Assembly (NCBI RefSeq): GCF_000187585.1
Contig: NZ_GL732463.1
Location: forward strand, 1,364,944 to 1,428,943
Length of the DNA: 64,000 bases
Origin: Streptococcus peroris ATCC 700780
Lineage (GTDB): Bacteria > Bacillota > Bacilli > Lactobacillales > Streptococcaceae
Reading direction: 5' to 3'
The notes below the pieces were generated by a model. It was not told the DNA's origin. It searched no databases and saw only the letters and a program-made list of their open reading frames with translations. A program made the translations under genes and the position numbers. Within the stretch, counting starts at the first letter, position 1, and each line of letters opens with the position of its first letter. Below, piece by piece: positions 9,580-17,180 of this stretch.

Positions 9580-9999
9580 ATGAGAATTATGGGGTTGGAC
9601 GTTGGTTCCAAAACAGTCGGTGTAGCGATTAGCGATCCGCTAGGGTTTACAGCACAAGGGCTCGAAATCATCCAAATCAATGAAGACCAAGGTCAGTTTG
9701 GCTTTGATCGTCTAAAAGAATTGGTTGAGTCCTATAAAGTAGAGCATTTTGTAGTTGGATTGCCAAAGAATATGAACAATACTAGTGGACCACGGGTGGA
9801 AGCTAGCCAAGCATATGGAGCTAAGCTAGAAGAACTCTTTGGATTGCCAGTAGAGTATCAAGATGAACGTCTGACTACAGTTGCTGCAGAGCGCATGTTG
9901 ATTGAGCAAGCAGATGTTAGTCGCAATAAACGTAAGAAAGTCATTGATAAGTTAGCGGCTCAATTGATTTTGCAAAATTATTTAGATAGAAAATTTTAA
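9580..9999 (+). CDS. ruvX: RuvX/YqgF Holliday junction resolvase-like protein
   Basis: The 139-residue protein has an RNase H-like fold. The catalytic acidic residues are in [13 protein letters not shown] (Asp7), the DERLTT segment near 98-103 and the late Asp in the KVIDKLAA helix. The family is linked to Holliday junction cleavage and to pre-16S rRNA 5' end maturation. The close spacing after ireB (3 bp) and before the DUF1292 gene (15 bp) indicates one operon. The preferred cellular role is debated for the family. Confidence 0.92.
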   Translation: MRIMGLDVGSKTVGVAISDPLGFTAQGLEIIQINEDQGQFGFDRLKELVESYKVEHFVVGLPKNMNNTSGPRVEASQAYGAKLEELFGLPVEYQDERLTTVAAERMLIEQADVSRNKRKKVIDKLAAQLILQNYLDRKF

Positions 10000-10014
10000 T
10001 ACAAAGGAGAGGCT

Positions 10015-10320
10015 ATGTCACACGATCATAACCACGACCACGAAGAACGTGAACTTATTACACTTGTAGATGAGCAAGGAAACGAAACCTTATTTGAAAT
10101 CCTTTTGACTATTGATGGGAAGGAAGAATTTGGTAAAAACTATGTTCTTCTTGTACCAGTTAACGCAGAAGAAGATGAAAATGGCGAAGTTGAAATCCAA
10201 GCCTATTCATTCACTGAAAATGAAGATGGAACAGAAGGTGAATTGCAACCAATCCCTGAAGATGCTGAAGAAGAATGGGACATGATTGAAGAAGTCTTCA
10301 ACAGCTTTATGGAGGAGTGA
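10015..10320 (+). CDS. DUF1292 (YrzB) family acidic protein
   Basis: The 101-residue product is very acidic, with a His-rich start ([10 protein letters not shown], residues 2-11) that might bind metal. The DUF1292 core (about 14-95) is found downstream of ireB and ruvX throughout Firmicutes. AAAGGAGAGG precedes the ATG. The function is unknown. It is the last gene of the ireB operon; the non-coding repeat array begins immediately after its stop codon. Confidence 0.88.
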   Translation: MSHDHNHDHEERELITLVDEQGNETLFEILLTIDGKEEFGKNYVLLVPVNAEEDENGEVEIQAYSFTENEDGTEGELQPIPEDAEEEWDMIEEVFNSFMEE

Positions 10321-10323
10321 TAC

Positions 10324-10555
10324 AGTCTGGGAGACTGTATCAGCCCAACTCCCAGAAACTGGAGAGAGTTGGAAGGTTCGAGGATGTTTTTAGCCCTGTG
10401 CTAGAAATTGGAAACGCAGGTAGTCTGGGAGACTGTATCAGCCCAACTCCCAGAAACTGGAGAGAGTTGGAAGGTTCGAGGAACGTTTTTACCCCAACTC
10501 CTAGAACTAGAAAGAGTTGGAAGGTTCGGGGACGTTTTTAGCCCTGCGCTAGAAA
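10324..10555. repeat. 98-bp period tandem repeat, non-coding
   Basis: A 61-bp segment at 10324-10384 recurs without a change at 10422-10482 (98-bp period). A shorter degenerate copy follows at 10494-10532. Each unit holds inverted repeats, for example CCAACTC with GAGTTGG, and AGTCTGGG beside AGACT. It ends in a G-rich segment followed by GTTTTTA. It does not match BOX or RUP elements as I know them. A 74-codon open frame crosses it but has no ribosome binding site and repeats with the DNA, so it is not annotated as a gene. The rest of the interval 10556-10635 shows only a GTACGTAC palindrome and a TTAGCTAGTTACTAGCTAA inverted repeat. Confidence 0.8.
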
Positions 10556-10635
10556 ATAAAAACCGTCAGTAAGTCCGGTGGACGTTTTTAGTACGTACTA
10601 GAATAAAATATTAGCTAGTTACTAGCTAATGAAGC

Positions 10636-10665
10636 AAAAAGCGAAGAGAATCTTCGCTTTTTTAT
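10636..10665 (+). terminator. terminator upstream of folC
   Basis: A stem AAAGCGAAGA / TCTTCGCTTT with loop GAA is followed by TTTATT. The folC ribosome binding site AAGGAGAT starts about 10 bp later, so folC must be reached by readthrough or by a promoter inside the repeat region. Confidence 0.85.
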
Positions 10666-10678
10666 TAAGGAGATACAT

Positions 10679-11929
10679 ATGTTTGAAGTTGAAGAATGGC
10701 TTCATAGTCGAATCGGTTTAAATTTTAGATCAGGTCTAGGTAGAATGCAGAAAGCAGTGGACCTATTGGAAAATCCTGAGCAAACCTATCCGATTATCCA
10801 TGTGACGGGTACAAATGGTAAGGGATCAACCATTGCCTTTATGAGAGAGCTATTTGCAGCCCATGGGAAGAGGGTTGGAACTTTTACTTCGCCCCATATT
10901 GTTAGTATCCACGATCGAATCTGTATTAACGGAAATCCTATTTCAGATGCTGATTTTATTCGTCTAGCAAATGAAATCAAAAAAATGGAAAAACGTTTGT
11001 TAGAAACACATGATCAATTATCTTTTTTTGAGTTATTAACCTTAATTGCCTTGCTTTATTTTAAAGAGCAGGAAGTCGATTTGGTCTTACTTGAGGTAGG
11101 AATTGGTGGCCTGCTGGATACGACTAATGTAGTAACAGGTGAGATTGCAGTCATAACATCAGTCGGCTTAGATCACCAGGAGACTTTAGGAAATAGCTTA
11201 GAGGAGATTGCGGAGCAAAAGTCGGGTATTTTTAAATCTGGGAAGAAAGCCGTGATTGCTAAATTGGCTCCTGAAGCACAGCTGGTTTGTCAAAAAACAG
11301 CCAAAAATTTATCAGTAGACCTCTACCAAGCAGGGCAGGATTTTTCTTTTAAGAAAGGACATTTTTCTAGTGAGTTGGCAGAGTGGAGAGACCTTTCGCT
11401 AAGCTTAGAAGGAGCTTATCAAGAGGAAAATGCAGCTCTAGCTTTACAGGTATTTTTGCTATTTATGGTGAAAAGAGGGGAACTGGTTCAGGAAACAGCT
11501 GTACGGCATGCGTTAGAGCATACTCACTGGGCAGGTCGTCTAGAACCAGTAACCAGTCATGTGTACCTGGATGGCGCTCACAATCTTCCTGCTCTAGAAA
11601 GGCTGGTTGAATTTATTCAAGAAAAAATACAAGAAGGCTATCGCCCTCAGATTCTTTTTGGGGCTTTGAAACGTAAAGATTACAATGGCATGCTTGGTTA
11701 TTTGACAGAGCACCTACCAGATCTCCCTCTTTTTGTGACAAGCTTTGATTACCAAGGTTCTTTAGAAGAACAAGATTTGGGAGGATATACAAGTATTGCT
11801 TCTTATCGAGATTTCATAGATAAATTTGAACATTTTGCAGAGGAGCAAGATTTACTGTTTGTGACGGGTTCTCTCTATTTTATATCAGAGGTTCGTGCAC
11901 ACCTTATGGGATATGAGTCTATTGATTGA
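10679..11929 (+). CDS. folC: folylpolyglutamate / dihydrofolate synthase (FolC)
   Basis: This 416-residue Mur-ligase family enzyme adds glutamate to dihydropteroate or folate in the cytosol. The ATP-binding loop GTNGKGST is at residues 44-51. The omega-loop and the LLEVGIGGLLDTTN segment near 136-149 bind Mg-ATP and folate. The C-terminal ligase domain holds LDGAHN near 297-302. A strong AAGGAGAT ribosome binding site lies five bases before ATG. It follows the repeat array and is followed by a lipoprotein gene. Confidence 0.95.
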   Translation: MFEVEEWLHSRIGLNFRSGLGRMQKAVDLLENPEQTYPIIHVTGTNGKGSTIAFMRELFAAHGKRVGTFTSPHIVSIHDRICINGNPISDADFIRLANEIKKMEKRLLETHDQLSFFELLTLIALLYFKEQEVDLVLLEVGIGGLLDTTNVVTGEIAVITSVGLDHQETLGNSLEEIAEQKSGIFKSGKKAVIAKLAPEAQLVCQKTAKNLSVDLYQAGQDFSFKKGHFSSELAEWRDLSLSLEGAYQEENAALALQVFLLFMVKRGELVQETAVRHALEHTHWAGRLEPVTSHVYLDGAHNLPALERLVEFIQEKIQEGYRPQILFGALKRKDYNGMLGYLTEHLPDLPLFVTSFDYQGSLEEQDLGGYTSIASYRDFIDKFEHFAEEQDLLFVTGSLYFISEVRAHLMGYESID

Positions 11930-12013
11930 CCTGCTTTCTTTTATTTGATATAGTTGAGGTGAAATATTTCAATAGTTTTTTCTGCATTTACCTGCTAAAA
12001 GAAAGGAGATATT

Positions 12014-12439
12014 ATGACCTTAAAAAAATTCACACTTTCTCTTGCCGTTTTGGCAAGTCTTAGTCTTTTAGTTGCTTGCTCAACCAAAGAACAAAGAACT
12101 TCGGCATCTCAAACAAGCACTAGTTCAGAAGTGATAACAAATCAGATATCTGAAGCAACAACATCTAGCGCTACGAATGCTACAACTGTCAATATGGATG
12201 GTACCTATAAGGGGCAGGATGAGGGAGATAGCATTACTCTCGTTGTTACTGGTAATACCGGAACATGGACAGAAGTGGAAGCAAATGGAGTGCAGGAAGT
12301 TAAGAAGGTAACCTTTGAACCAGAAAGTCAGAAAGTCATCATCGGAGACGATGTCAAGATTTATGTAGCTGAGGAAAATCAAATTATCATCGGTGACATG
12401 AACCGTGAAGTTCTGGGCCGTATCATTTTAAAAAAATAG
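12014..12439 (+). CDS. small lipoprotein of unknown function
   Basis: The 141-residue protein has a typical lipoprotein signal with lipobox LLVAC, lipidated Cys at residue 22. A Ser/Thr-rich linker (about 25-60) leads to a compact beta-rich domain (about 62-141) ending in GRIILKK. It corresponds by position and pattern to a pneumococcal lipoprotein encoded after folC. AAAGGAGAT precedes the start. It is anchored outside the membrane; the ligand is unknown. Confidence 0.82.
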   Translation: MTLKKFTLSLAVLASLSLLVACSTKEQRTSASQTSTSSEVITNQISEATTSSATNATTVNMDGTYKGQDEGDSITLVVTGNTGTWTEVEANGVQEVKKVTFEPESQKVIIGDDVKIYVAEENQIIIGDMNREVLGRIILKK

Positions 12440-12448
12440 ATATTTTGT

Positions 12449-12490
12449 AAGGATTTGAATCTGGATAAAATCAGTACAAATCCTTTTTTT
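12449..12490 (+). terminator. terminator after the folC-lipoprotein unit
   Basis: AAGGATTTG (12449-12457) pairs with CAAATCCTT (12477-12485), followed by TTTTT. Confidence 0.8.
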
Positions 12491-12504
12491 AATAAATTTT
12501 TATA

Positions 12505-12556
12505 TGAAAAAAGTTCCATACTTAAAGGGCTCATTTTCGCTAAAAGTATGGAACTG
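12505..12556 (-). terminator. terminator of the HAD phosphatase gene
   Basis: AGTTCCATACTT (12512-12523) pairs perfectly with AAGTATGGAACT (12544-12555). On the minus strand the stem is followed by TTTTTTC, 20 bp after the HAD stop codon. Confidence 0.8.
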
Positions 12557-12576
12557 ATGAATTATAAGTCATGGTT

Positions 12577-13389
12577 TTAGAGGAATCTCTCTTGTAAAAA
12601 CTGAGCGACGCCATCTTCTTCATTGGTTAATGGTAATTGCTCGTCTGCGAAAGGCAATAGAGCAGGATTAGCATTTTTCATGGCATAACCTTTGCCTGCA
12701 AAAGAAAGCATTTCTTGGTCATTATGTTCGTCACCAAAAGCAATCAAATCCTGTTTGTCTTTATTCATGACATTGAGAAGATATTCAAGGGCAAAGGCTT
12801 TGTGGACTCCTTTAGGAGTACATTCAAGGATGTTTAAAGGCCCACCCCAAGTGTTAATATTAAGTTGGTGCTTGTAGAAGCTGTTCATCTCTTCTGCAAG
12901 TGCATATTTATCGTCGGCCCTAGTTTTCAATAAAATACAGTTAGGTCCCTTGGTCACTAAATCAGACTTGAATTGATTTTCTGGGCGAAAATTTTCAATA
13001 CCAAACAATTTAGGATCGGCAATTTCTTTGTCCGGGGCTGTAATGTAAAACTTTTTACGGTATTCACCTGCGATAAAGTCGGCCTCAATCTCCTCTTTTC
13101 GTTTCACGATATCCAAGAGGTATTCTTTGTCTACAGTAAGGCATTTTTCATGTTTCCAAGCCCTACCAGGTAGGTGAGTGAGCGAACCGTTGAAGTTAAT
13201 CATAGGTGTTTCAAGCTCAAGTTGGTCATAAAAATCTTTGGCCATACGGTAAGGTCGACCAGTTGTAATAACGACTTGGTGGCCTTTTTTAGAGATTTTT
13301 TTTATTGTTTCAATAGTAAAGTCAGAAAGTTTGCTTTCAGAGTTGAGTAGGGTTCCGTCTAAATCAACGGCAATCATTTTTTTAGTCAT
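12577..13389 (-). CDS. Cof-type HAD superfamily phosphatase
   Basis: The 270-residue product has the HAD nucleophile motif VDLDGTLLNS with Asp9 and Asp11, motif II ITTGRP near 41-46, and motif IV AFGDEHNDQEM near 216-226. A C2-type cap lies between. Such enzymes dephosphorylate sugar phosphates, flavin precursors or pyridoxal phosphate; the substrate cannot be told from sequence. It is a single-gene unit, divergent from the purine permease. Confidence 0.9.
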   Translation of the reverse strand: MTKKMIAVDLDGTLLNSESKLSDFTIETIKKISKKGHQVVITTGRPYRMAKDFYDQLELETPMINFNGSLTHLPGRAWKHEKCLTVDKEYLLDIVKRKEEIEADFIAGEYRKKFYITAPDKEIADPKLFGIENFRPENQFKSDLVTKGPNCILLKTRADDKYALAEEMNSFYKHQLNINTWGGPLNILECTPKGVHKAFALEYLLNVMNKDKQDLIAFGDEHNDQEMLSFAGKGYAMKNANPALLPFADEQLPLTNEEDGVAQFLQERFL

Positions 13390-13520
13390 AAAATCCTCCC
13401 GAATCTAGTTTCAGATAAGGTGCTCTCTATTATATCAAAAAGAAGAGAGAAAAGCAGACAATAAGTTAAAAAGAAGAGGAATAATATCTCATAAGATTTT
13501 TATAATCCAGTACAAAAATC

Positions 13521-13549
13521 TTGAAAAGATGAATGATTGATGATATAAT
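13521..13549 (+). promoter_or_regulatory. promoter of the purine permease gene
   Basis: TTGAAA (13521-13526), a 17-bp spacer and TATAAT (13544-13549). The leader is only about 30 nt, too short for a purine riboswitch, and no PurR box was recognised. Confidence 0.75.
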
Positions 13550-13586
13550 ATTCATATTGTTCGTAAAATGACAAAGGAGATTAAAA

Positions 13587-15008
13587 ATGGACAAACTCTT
13601 TAAACTAAAAGAACATGGGACAGATGTCCGTACAGAGGTTCTTGCTGGTTTAACTACTTTCTTTGCAATGAGTTATATTCTCTTTGTAAACCCTCAAATA
13701 CTTTCACAAACAGGCATGCCTGTTCAAGGTGTGTTCTTAGCAACAATCATCGGTTCTGTAGTGGGAACTTTGATGATGGCTTTCTACGCTAACTTGCCAT
13801 ATGCACAAGCACCAGGTATGGGATTAAATGCCTTCTTCACCTTTACAGTCGTATTTGGTATGGGCTATACTTGGAAAGAAGCTCTTGGAATGGTCTTCAT
13901 TTGTGGAGTTATTTCACTGATGATTACTCTGACTAAAGTTCGTAAAATGATCATTGAATCCATTCCTACAACACTTCGTTCAGCAATTTCAGCAGGTATC
14001 GGTGTTTTCCTTGCTTATGTTGGTATTAAGAATGCTGGTCTTTTGAAATTTTCAATCGATCCAGGTACTTATACGGTTGCGGGTGAAGGAGCAGATAAGG
14101 CTCAAGCAGCTCTTACTGCAAATTCAGCGGCCGTTCCAGGTTTGGTAGATTTCAATACTTCAGCAGTATTGGTTGCTCTTGCAGGTCTTGCCATCACAAT
14201 CTTCTTTGTTGTTAAAGGTATCAAAGGTGGTATCATCCTTTCTATTTTAACAACGACAGTTCTTGCGATTGCGGTTGGTCTTGTTAATGTGTCAAGTATT
14301 GATTTCGCTAGCAATAACCTTTCATCAGCAGTAAATGATTTAGGAACCTTATTTGGTGCCGCTCTTGGTTCAGAAGGATTAGGATCTCTGATTTCAAATA
14401 CTTCTCGTTTACCAGAAACTTTGATGGCCATTCTAGCCTTCTCATTGACAGATATTTTTGATACTATTGGTACTCTTATCGGTACCGGTGAAAAAGTTGG
14501 TATCGTTGCAACAAATGGTGAAAATCATCAGTCTGTTAAATTAGATAAAGCTCTTTATTCTGACTTGGTTGCAACTTCAGTAGGTGCCATTGCAGGTACT
14601 TCAAACGTTACGACCTATGTTGAATCTGCAGCGGGTATCGGTGCTGGTGGACGTACTGGTTTGACAGCACTAGTTGTTGCTATCTGTTTTGCTTTATCTA
14701 GCTTCTTTAGTCCACTTTTAGCGATTGTTCCAACGGCTGCGACTGCCCCAATTTTGATTATTGTCGGAATTATGATGCTTTCTAACTTGAAAAATATCCC
14801 TTGGGATGATATGTCAGAAGCTGTTCCAGCCTTCTTCACGTCTATCTTTATGGGATTCAGTTACTCAATTACACAAGGGATTGCCGTTGGTTTCTTGACT
14901 TATACTTTGACGAAGATTGTTAAAGGTCAAATCAAAGATGTACATGTCATGATTTGGATTTTGGATGCTTTGTTCATCTTGAACTACATCAGTATGGCTC
15001 TTAAATAA
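13587..15008 (+). CDS. NCS2 family purine permease (guanine/hypoxanthine type)
   Basis: The 473-residue protein has about 12-14 hydrophobic segments. It carries the NCS2/AzgA hallmarks: the N-terminal EVLAGLTTFFAMSYI, PGMGLNAFF near 78-86, and the SLTDIFDTIGTLIGTG segment near 288-303 with acidic residues that contact the base. It probably imports guanine, hypoxanthine or adenine with protons, like PbuG and PbuO. It is a single-gene unit ending in a strong terminator. The precise substrate is inferred. Confidence 0.9.
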   Translation: MDKLFKLKEHGTDVRTEVLAGLTTFFAMSYILFVNPQILSQTGMPVQGVFLATIIGSVVGTLMMAFYANLPYAQAPGMGLNAFFTFTVVFGMGYTWKEALGMVFICGVISLMITLTKVRKMIIESIPTTLRSAISAGIGVFLAYVGIKNAGLLKFSIDPGTYTVAGEGADKAQAALTANSAAVPGLVDFNTSAVLVALAGLAITIFFVVKGIKGGIILSILTTTVLAIAVGLVNVSSIDFASNNLSSAVNDLGTLFGAALGSEGLGSLISNTSRLPETLMAILAFSLTDIFDTIGTLIGTGEKVGIVATNGENHQSVKLDKALYSDLVATSVGAIAGTSNVTTYVESAAGIGAGGRTGLTALVVAICFALSSFFSPLLAIVPTAATAPILIIVGIMMLSNLKNIPWDDMSEAVPAFFTSIFMGFSYSITQGIAVGFLTYTLTKIVKGQIKDVHVMIWILDALFILNYISMALK

Positions 15009-15020
15009 TGATAAAACCTA

Positions 15021-15051
15021 AAAAAAGGAGGAGAGTTCTCCTCCTTTTTTA
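15021..15051 (+). terminator. terminator after the purine permease
   Basis: A perfect stem AAAAAAGGAGGAGA / CTCCTCCTTTTTT followed by ATTAG. Confidence 0.92.
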
Positions 15052-15079
15052 TTAGTAGAAATATCGCAAAAGAAAACTT

Positions 15080-15097
15080 TTTGGTATAATAAAAACA
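15080..15097 (+). promoter_or_regulatory. extended -10 promoter giving a leaderless tsaE mRNA
   Basis: The extended -10 TTGGTATAAT (TATAAT at 15085-15090) lies six bases before the tsaE ATG at 15097. The predicted transcription start falls on or next to the A of ATG. No ribosome binding site can fit between them. Confidence 0.65.
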
Positions 15098-15540
15098 TGC
15101 ACACAAAAAATGAAGATGAACTCATTACTCTTGGGCAAGAGTTAGGTTCTTTGCTAGAGAAAAATGATGTATTGATTTTGACTGGTGAATTAGGTGCTGG
15201 GAAAACCACTCTAACAAAAGGTTTGGCAAAAGGATTAGGTATTCATCAAATGATTAAGAGTCCTACCTATACCATTGTTCGGGAATATGAAGGACGTCTA
15301 CCTTTATATCACTTAGATGTTTATCGTATCGAAGGGGACGCAGATTCTATCGATTTGGATGAATTTCTTTTTGGTTCAGGTGTGACAGTGATTGAATGGG
15401 GGCATCTATTAGCTGATGCTCTTCCATCAGACTATCTCGAATTAGAAATCCTTAAAGATGGTGAGGGACGTGAAGTTGTCTTTCATGCCCACGGTCAACG
15501 AGCAACAGAACTATTGCAGAGGTTGATGGATGGAGTGTGA
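15097..15540 (+). CDS. tsaE: tRNA threonylcarbamoyladenosine biosynthesis ATPase TsaE
   Basis: The 147-residue P-loop protein has Walker A GELGAGKTT at residues 30-38, with SPTYTIV and LDVYRI segments typical of the family and IEWG near 107-110. With TsaB, TsaC and TsaD it makes t6A at position 37 of ANN-decoding tRNAs. It is first in a tsaE-GNAT-lytR operon conserved in streptococci and overlaps the next gene by 11 bp. The start appears leaderless (see the promoter entry). Confidence 0.93.
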   Translation: MHTKNEDELITLGQELGSLLEKNDVLILTGELGAGKTTLTKGLAKGLGIHQMIKSPTYTIVREYEGRLPLYHLDVYRIEGDADSIDLDEFLFGSGVTVIEWGHLLADALPSDYLELEILKDGEGREVVFHAHGQRATELLQRLMDGV

Positions 15541-16051
15541 TCTTTTAATCCGTGAAGCAGAAGTCCAAGATGCTTCAGCTCTTATTGCACTTTTAGATCA
15601 GATTGGTCAGGAATCTAACTTTACGAGTTTAGATGAAAATGGAATTGAAATGACTCAATCCGAAATGCAGCATTTTATCGACAAACAGTCTCAGTCGGAT
15701 AATCAAATTACTTTACTAGCTTTTTTAAATGATGAATTGGCAGGTGTCATCAATATTACAGCGGATCAACGTCCGAGAGTTCGACATATTGGTGATGTCT
15801 TCTTGGGCATTAAAAAAGCATACTGGGGGAATGGTCTTGGAAGTATTTTGATGGAAGAAGCTATTGAATGGGCTAAAACGAATGCTAGTATTCGACGGTT
15901 ACAATTGACAGTTCAAAAACGCAATCTTGCGGCTGTTCATCTATATAAAAAGATGGGCTTTATTGTAGAAGGATTACAGGAGCGTGGTGCTTGTATAGAG
16001 GGAGGAGAGTTTCTTGACGTTTACCTAATGGGTCGACTGATAGACGAATAA
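15530..16051 (+). CDS. GNAT family N-acetyltransferase
   Basis: The 173-residue protein has the GNAT fold with the acetyl-CoA binding loop around AYWGNGLGSILMEEA (about 101-115) and a C-terminal LYKKMGF element near 139-145. It resembles acetyltransferases of the RimI/SpeG-like class, but the acceptor is unknown. It overlaps tsaE by 11 bp, and the LytR-family gene follows within 5-25 bp, so it is the middle of one operon. Confidence 0.88.
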   Translation: MECDLLIREAEVQDASALIALLDQIGQESNFTSLDENGIEMTQSEMQHFIDKQSQSDNQITLLAFLNDELAGVINITADQRPRVRHIGDVFLGIKKAYWGNGLGSILMEEAIEWAKTNASIRRLQLTVQKRNLAAVHLYKKMGFIVEGLQERGACIEGGEFLDVYLMGRLIDE

Positions 16052-16075
16052 AGGTATGGTAAAAAAATAATCGGA

Positions 16076-17104
16076 ATGTTTTTAGGCTTTGTTCTTGTAA
16101 CAGTGATTGGTGTTGGAGCGTATGCCTTCACTATCTATCAACAAAGTACACAGACTTTAGCCAAAACCTATAAAAAAATCGGGGAAGAAACGAAGGTTAT
16201 CGAGGCAACTGAACCTTTGACAATCCTATTGATGGGTGTGGACACAGGGAACGTTGAGCGTACAGACAAGTGGGTAGGTAACAGTGACTCTATGATTTTG
16301 GTGACAGTCAACCCTAAAACCAAGAAAGTTGTTATGATGAGTTTGGAACGTGATATTCTGACAAAAATCCAACAGCCTGATGGTAGTGTCATGGAGGCTA
16401 AACTAAACGCTGCCTATGCTACTGGTGGAGCTGAGCTTGCCATATCAACCATACAAAAAATGATGAATATCCATATTGACCGCTATGTGATGGTTAATAT
16501 GCATGGACTTCAAGAAATGGTAGATGCTGTGGGAGGTATCACTGTAAACAATACTCTAGGATTCCCAATTTCTATTCAAGATCAGGAGCCTTTTAATACG
16601 ATTTCTATCGGCGTTGGTGAGCAAAAATTAAATGGTGAAGAGGCTCTTGTTTATTCACGCATGCGCTATCAAGATCCAGAAGGAGACTATGGTCGCCAGA
16701 AGCGTCAGCGTGAGGTCATTCAAAATATTGTTGAGAAGATTCTTAGTGTGAATAGTGTCAGTCATTACCAAGAAATTTTGAAAGCTCTTAGTGATAATAT
16801 GCAGACAAATATTGAGATTACTACCTCAACGATTCCCCAGTTGATGGGTTACCAAGACTCCTTTAAGAATATTGAGTCTCAGCAATTGCGTGGTGAGGAT
16901 GCAATGCTTCAAGGTGGGTCTTACCAAATTGTAACTACTGCTCATATATTAGAAATGCAAAATATTTTACGTCGTTCTCTGGGGCAACCAGAGGTAACTA
17001 AATTAGAGACAAATGCAGTTCTATATGAAAATATTAATGGAAATATACAACAAACCACTGATTACATTCAAGATCAGGAACAAGAAGTGCCACTAGAGCC
17101 ATAA
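16076..17104 (+). CDS. LytR-CpsA-Psr family glycopolymer ligase, 5' end shifted
   Basis: The 342-residue frame has an N-terminal membrane segment (about 1-18) and the LCP catalytic domain: MGVDTGN near 54-60, GNSDSMILV near 69-77, SLERDI and the YSRMRYQDPEGDYGRQKRQ segment near 195-213. LCP proteins attach teichoic acid or capsule polymers to peptidoglycan. The natural start appears to be ATG at 16056, which has AAAGG upstream, but an A7 run at 16061-16067 puts it out of frame. With A8 the protein would begin MVKKIIGM, as in the pneumococcal homologue. The internal ATG at 16076 has no good ribosome binding site. Confidence 0.88.
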   Translation: MFLGFVLVTVIGVGAYAFTIYQQSTQTLAKTYKKIGEETKVIEATEPLTILLMGVDTGNVERTDKWVGNSDSMILVTVNPKTKKVVMMSLERDILTKIQQPDGSVMEAKLNAAYATGGAELAISTIQKMMNIHIDRYVMVNMHGLQEMVDAVGGITVNNTLGFPISIQDQEPFNTISIGVGEQKLNGEEALVYSRMRYQDPEGDYGRQKRQREVIQNIVEKILSVNSVSHYQEILKALSDNMQTNIEITTSTIPQLMGYQDSFKNIESQQLRGEDAMLQGGSYQIVTTAHILEMQNILRRSLGQPEVTKLETNAVLYENINGNIQQTTDYIQDQEQEVPLEP

Positions 17105-17117
17105 AAAATGAATACAC

Positions 17118-17146
17118 AAATCGTAGGAATTTTCCTGCGATTTTTT
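17118..17146 (+). terminator. terminator after the LCP gene
   Basis: AAATCGTAGGAA pairs with TTCCTGCGATTT, followed by TTTTC. Confidence 0.85.
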
Positions 17147-17154
17147 CAAAGAAA

Positions 17155-17162
17155 TCCGAATA
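17155..17162 (+). promoter_or_regulatory. probable ComX (cin) box upstream of cinA
   Basis: TCCGAATA differs by one base from the streptococcal late-competence box TACGAATA and is preceded by a T-rich tract. It lies 18 bp before the cinA start, which fits transcription of cinA-recA by the competence sigma factor ComX. The promoter is inferred from one short match. Confidence 0.55.
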
Positions 17163-17180
17163 GATAGGTAGGAGGAAAAA

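Noticed and set aside
10317-10541. 74-codon open frame over the repeat array
   Set aside because: No ribosome binding site, sequence repeats with the DNA unit, and composition is unlike protein; treated as non-coding repeat.
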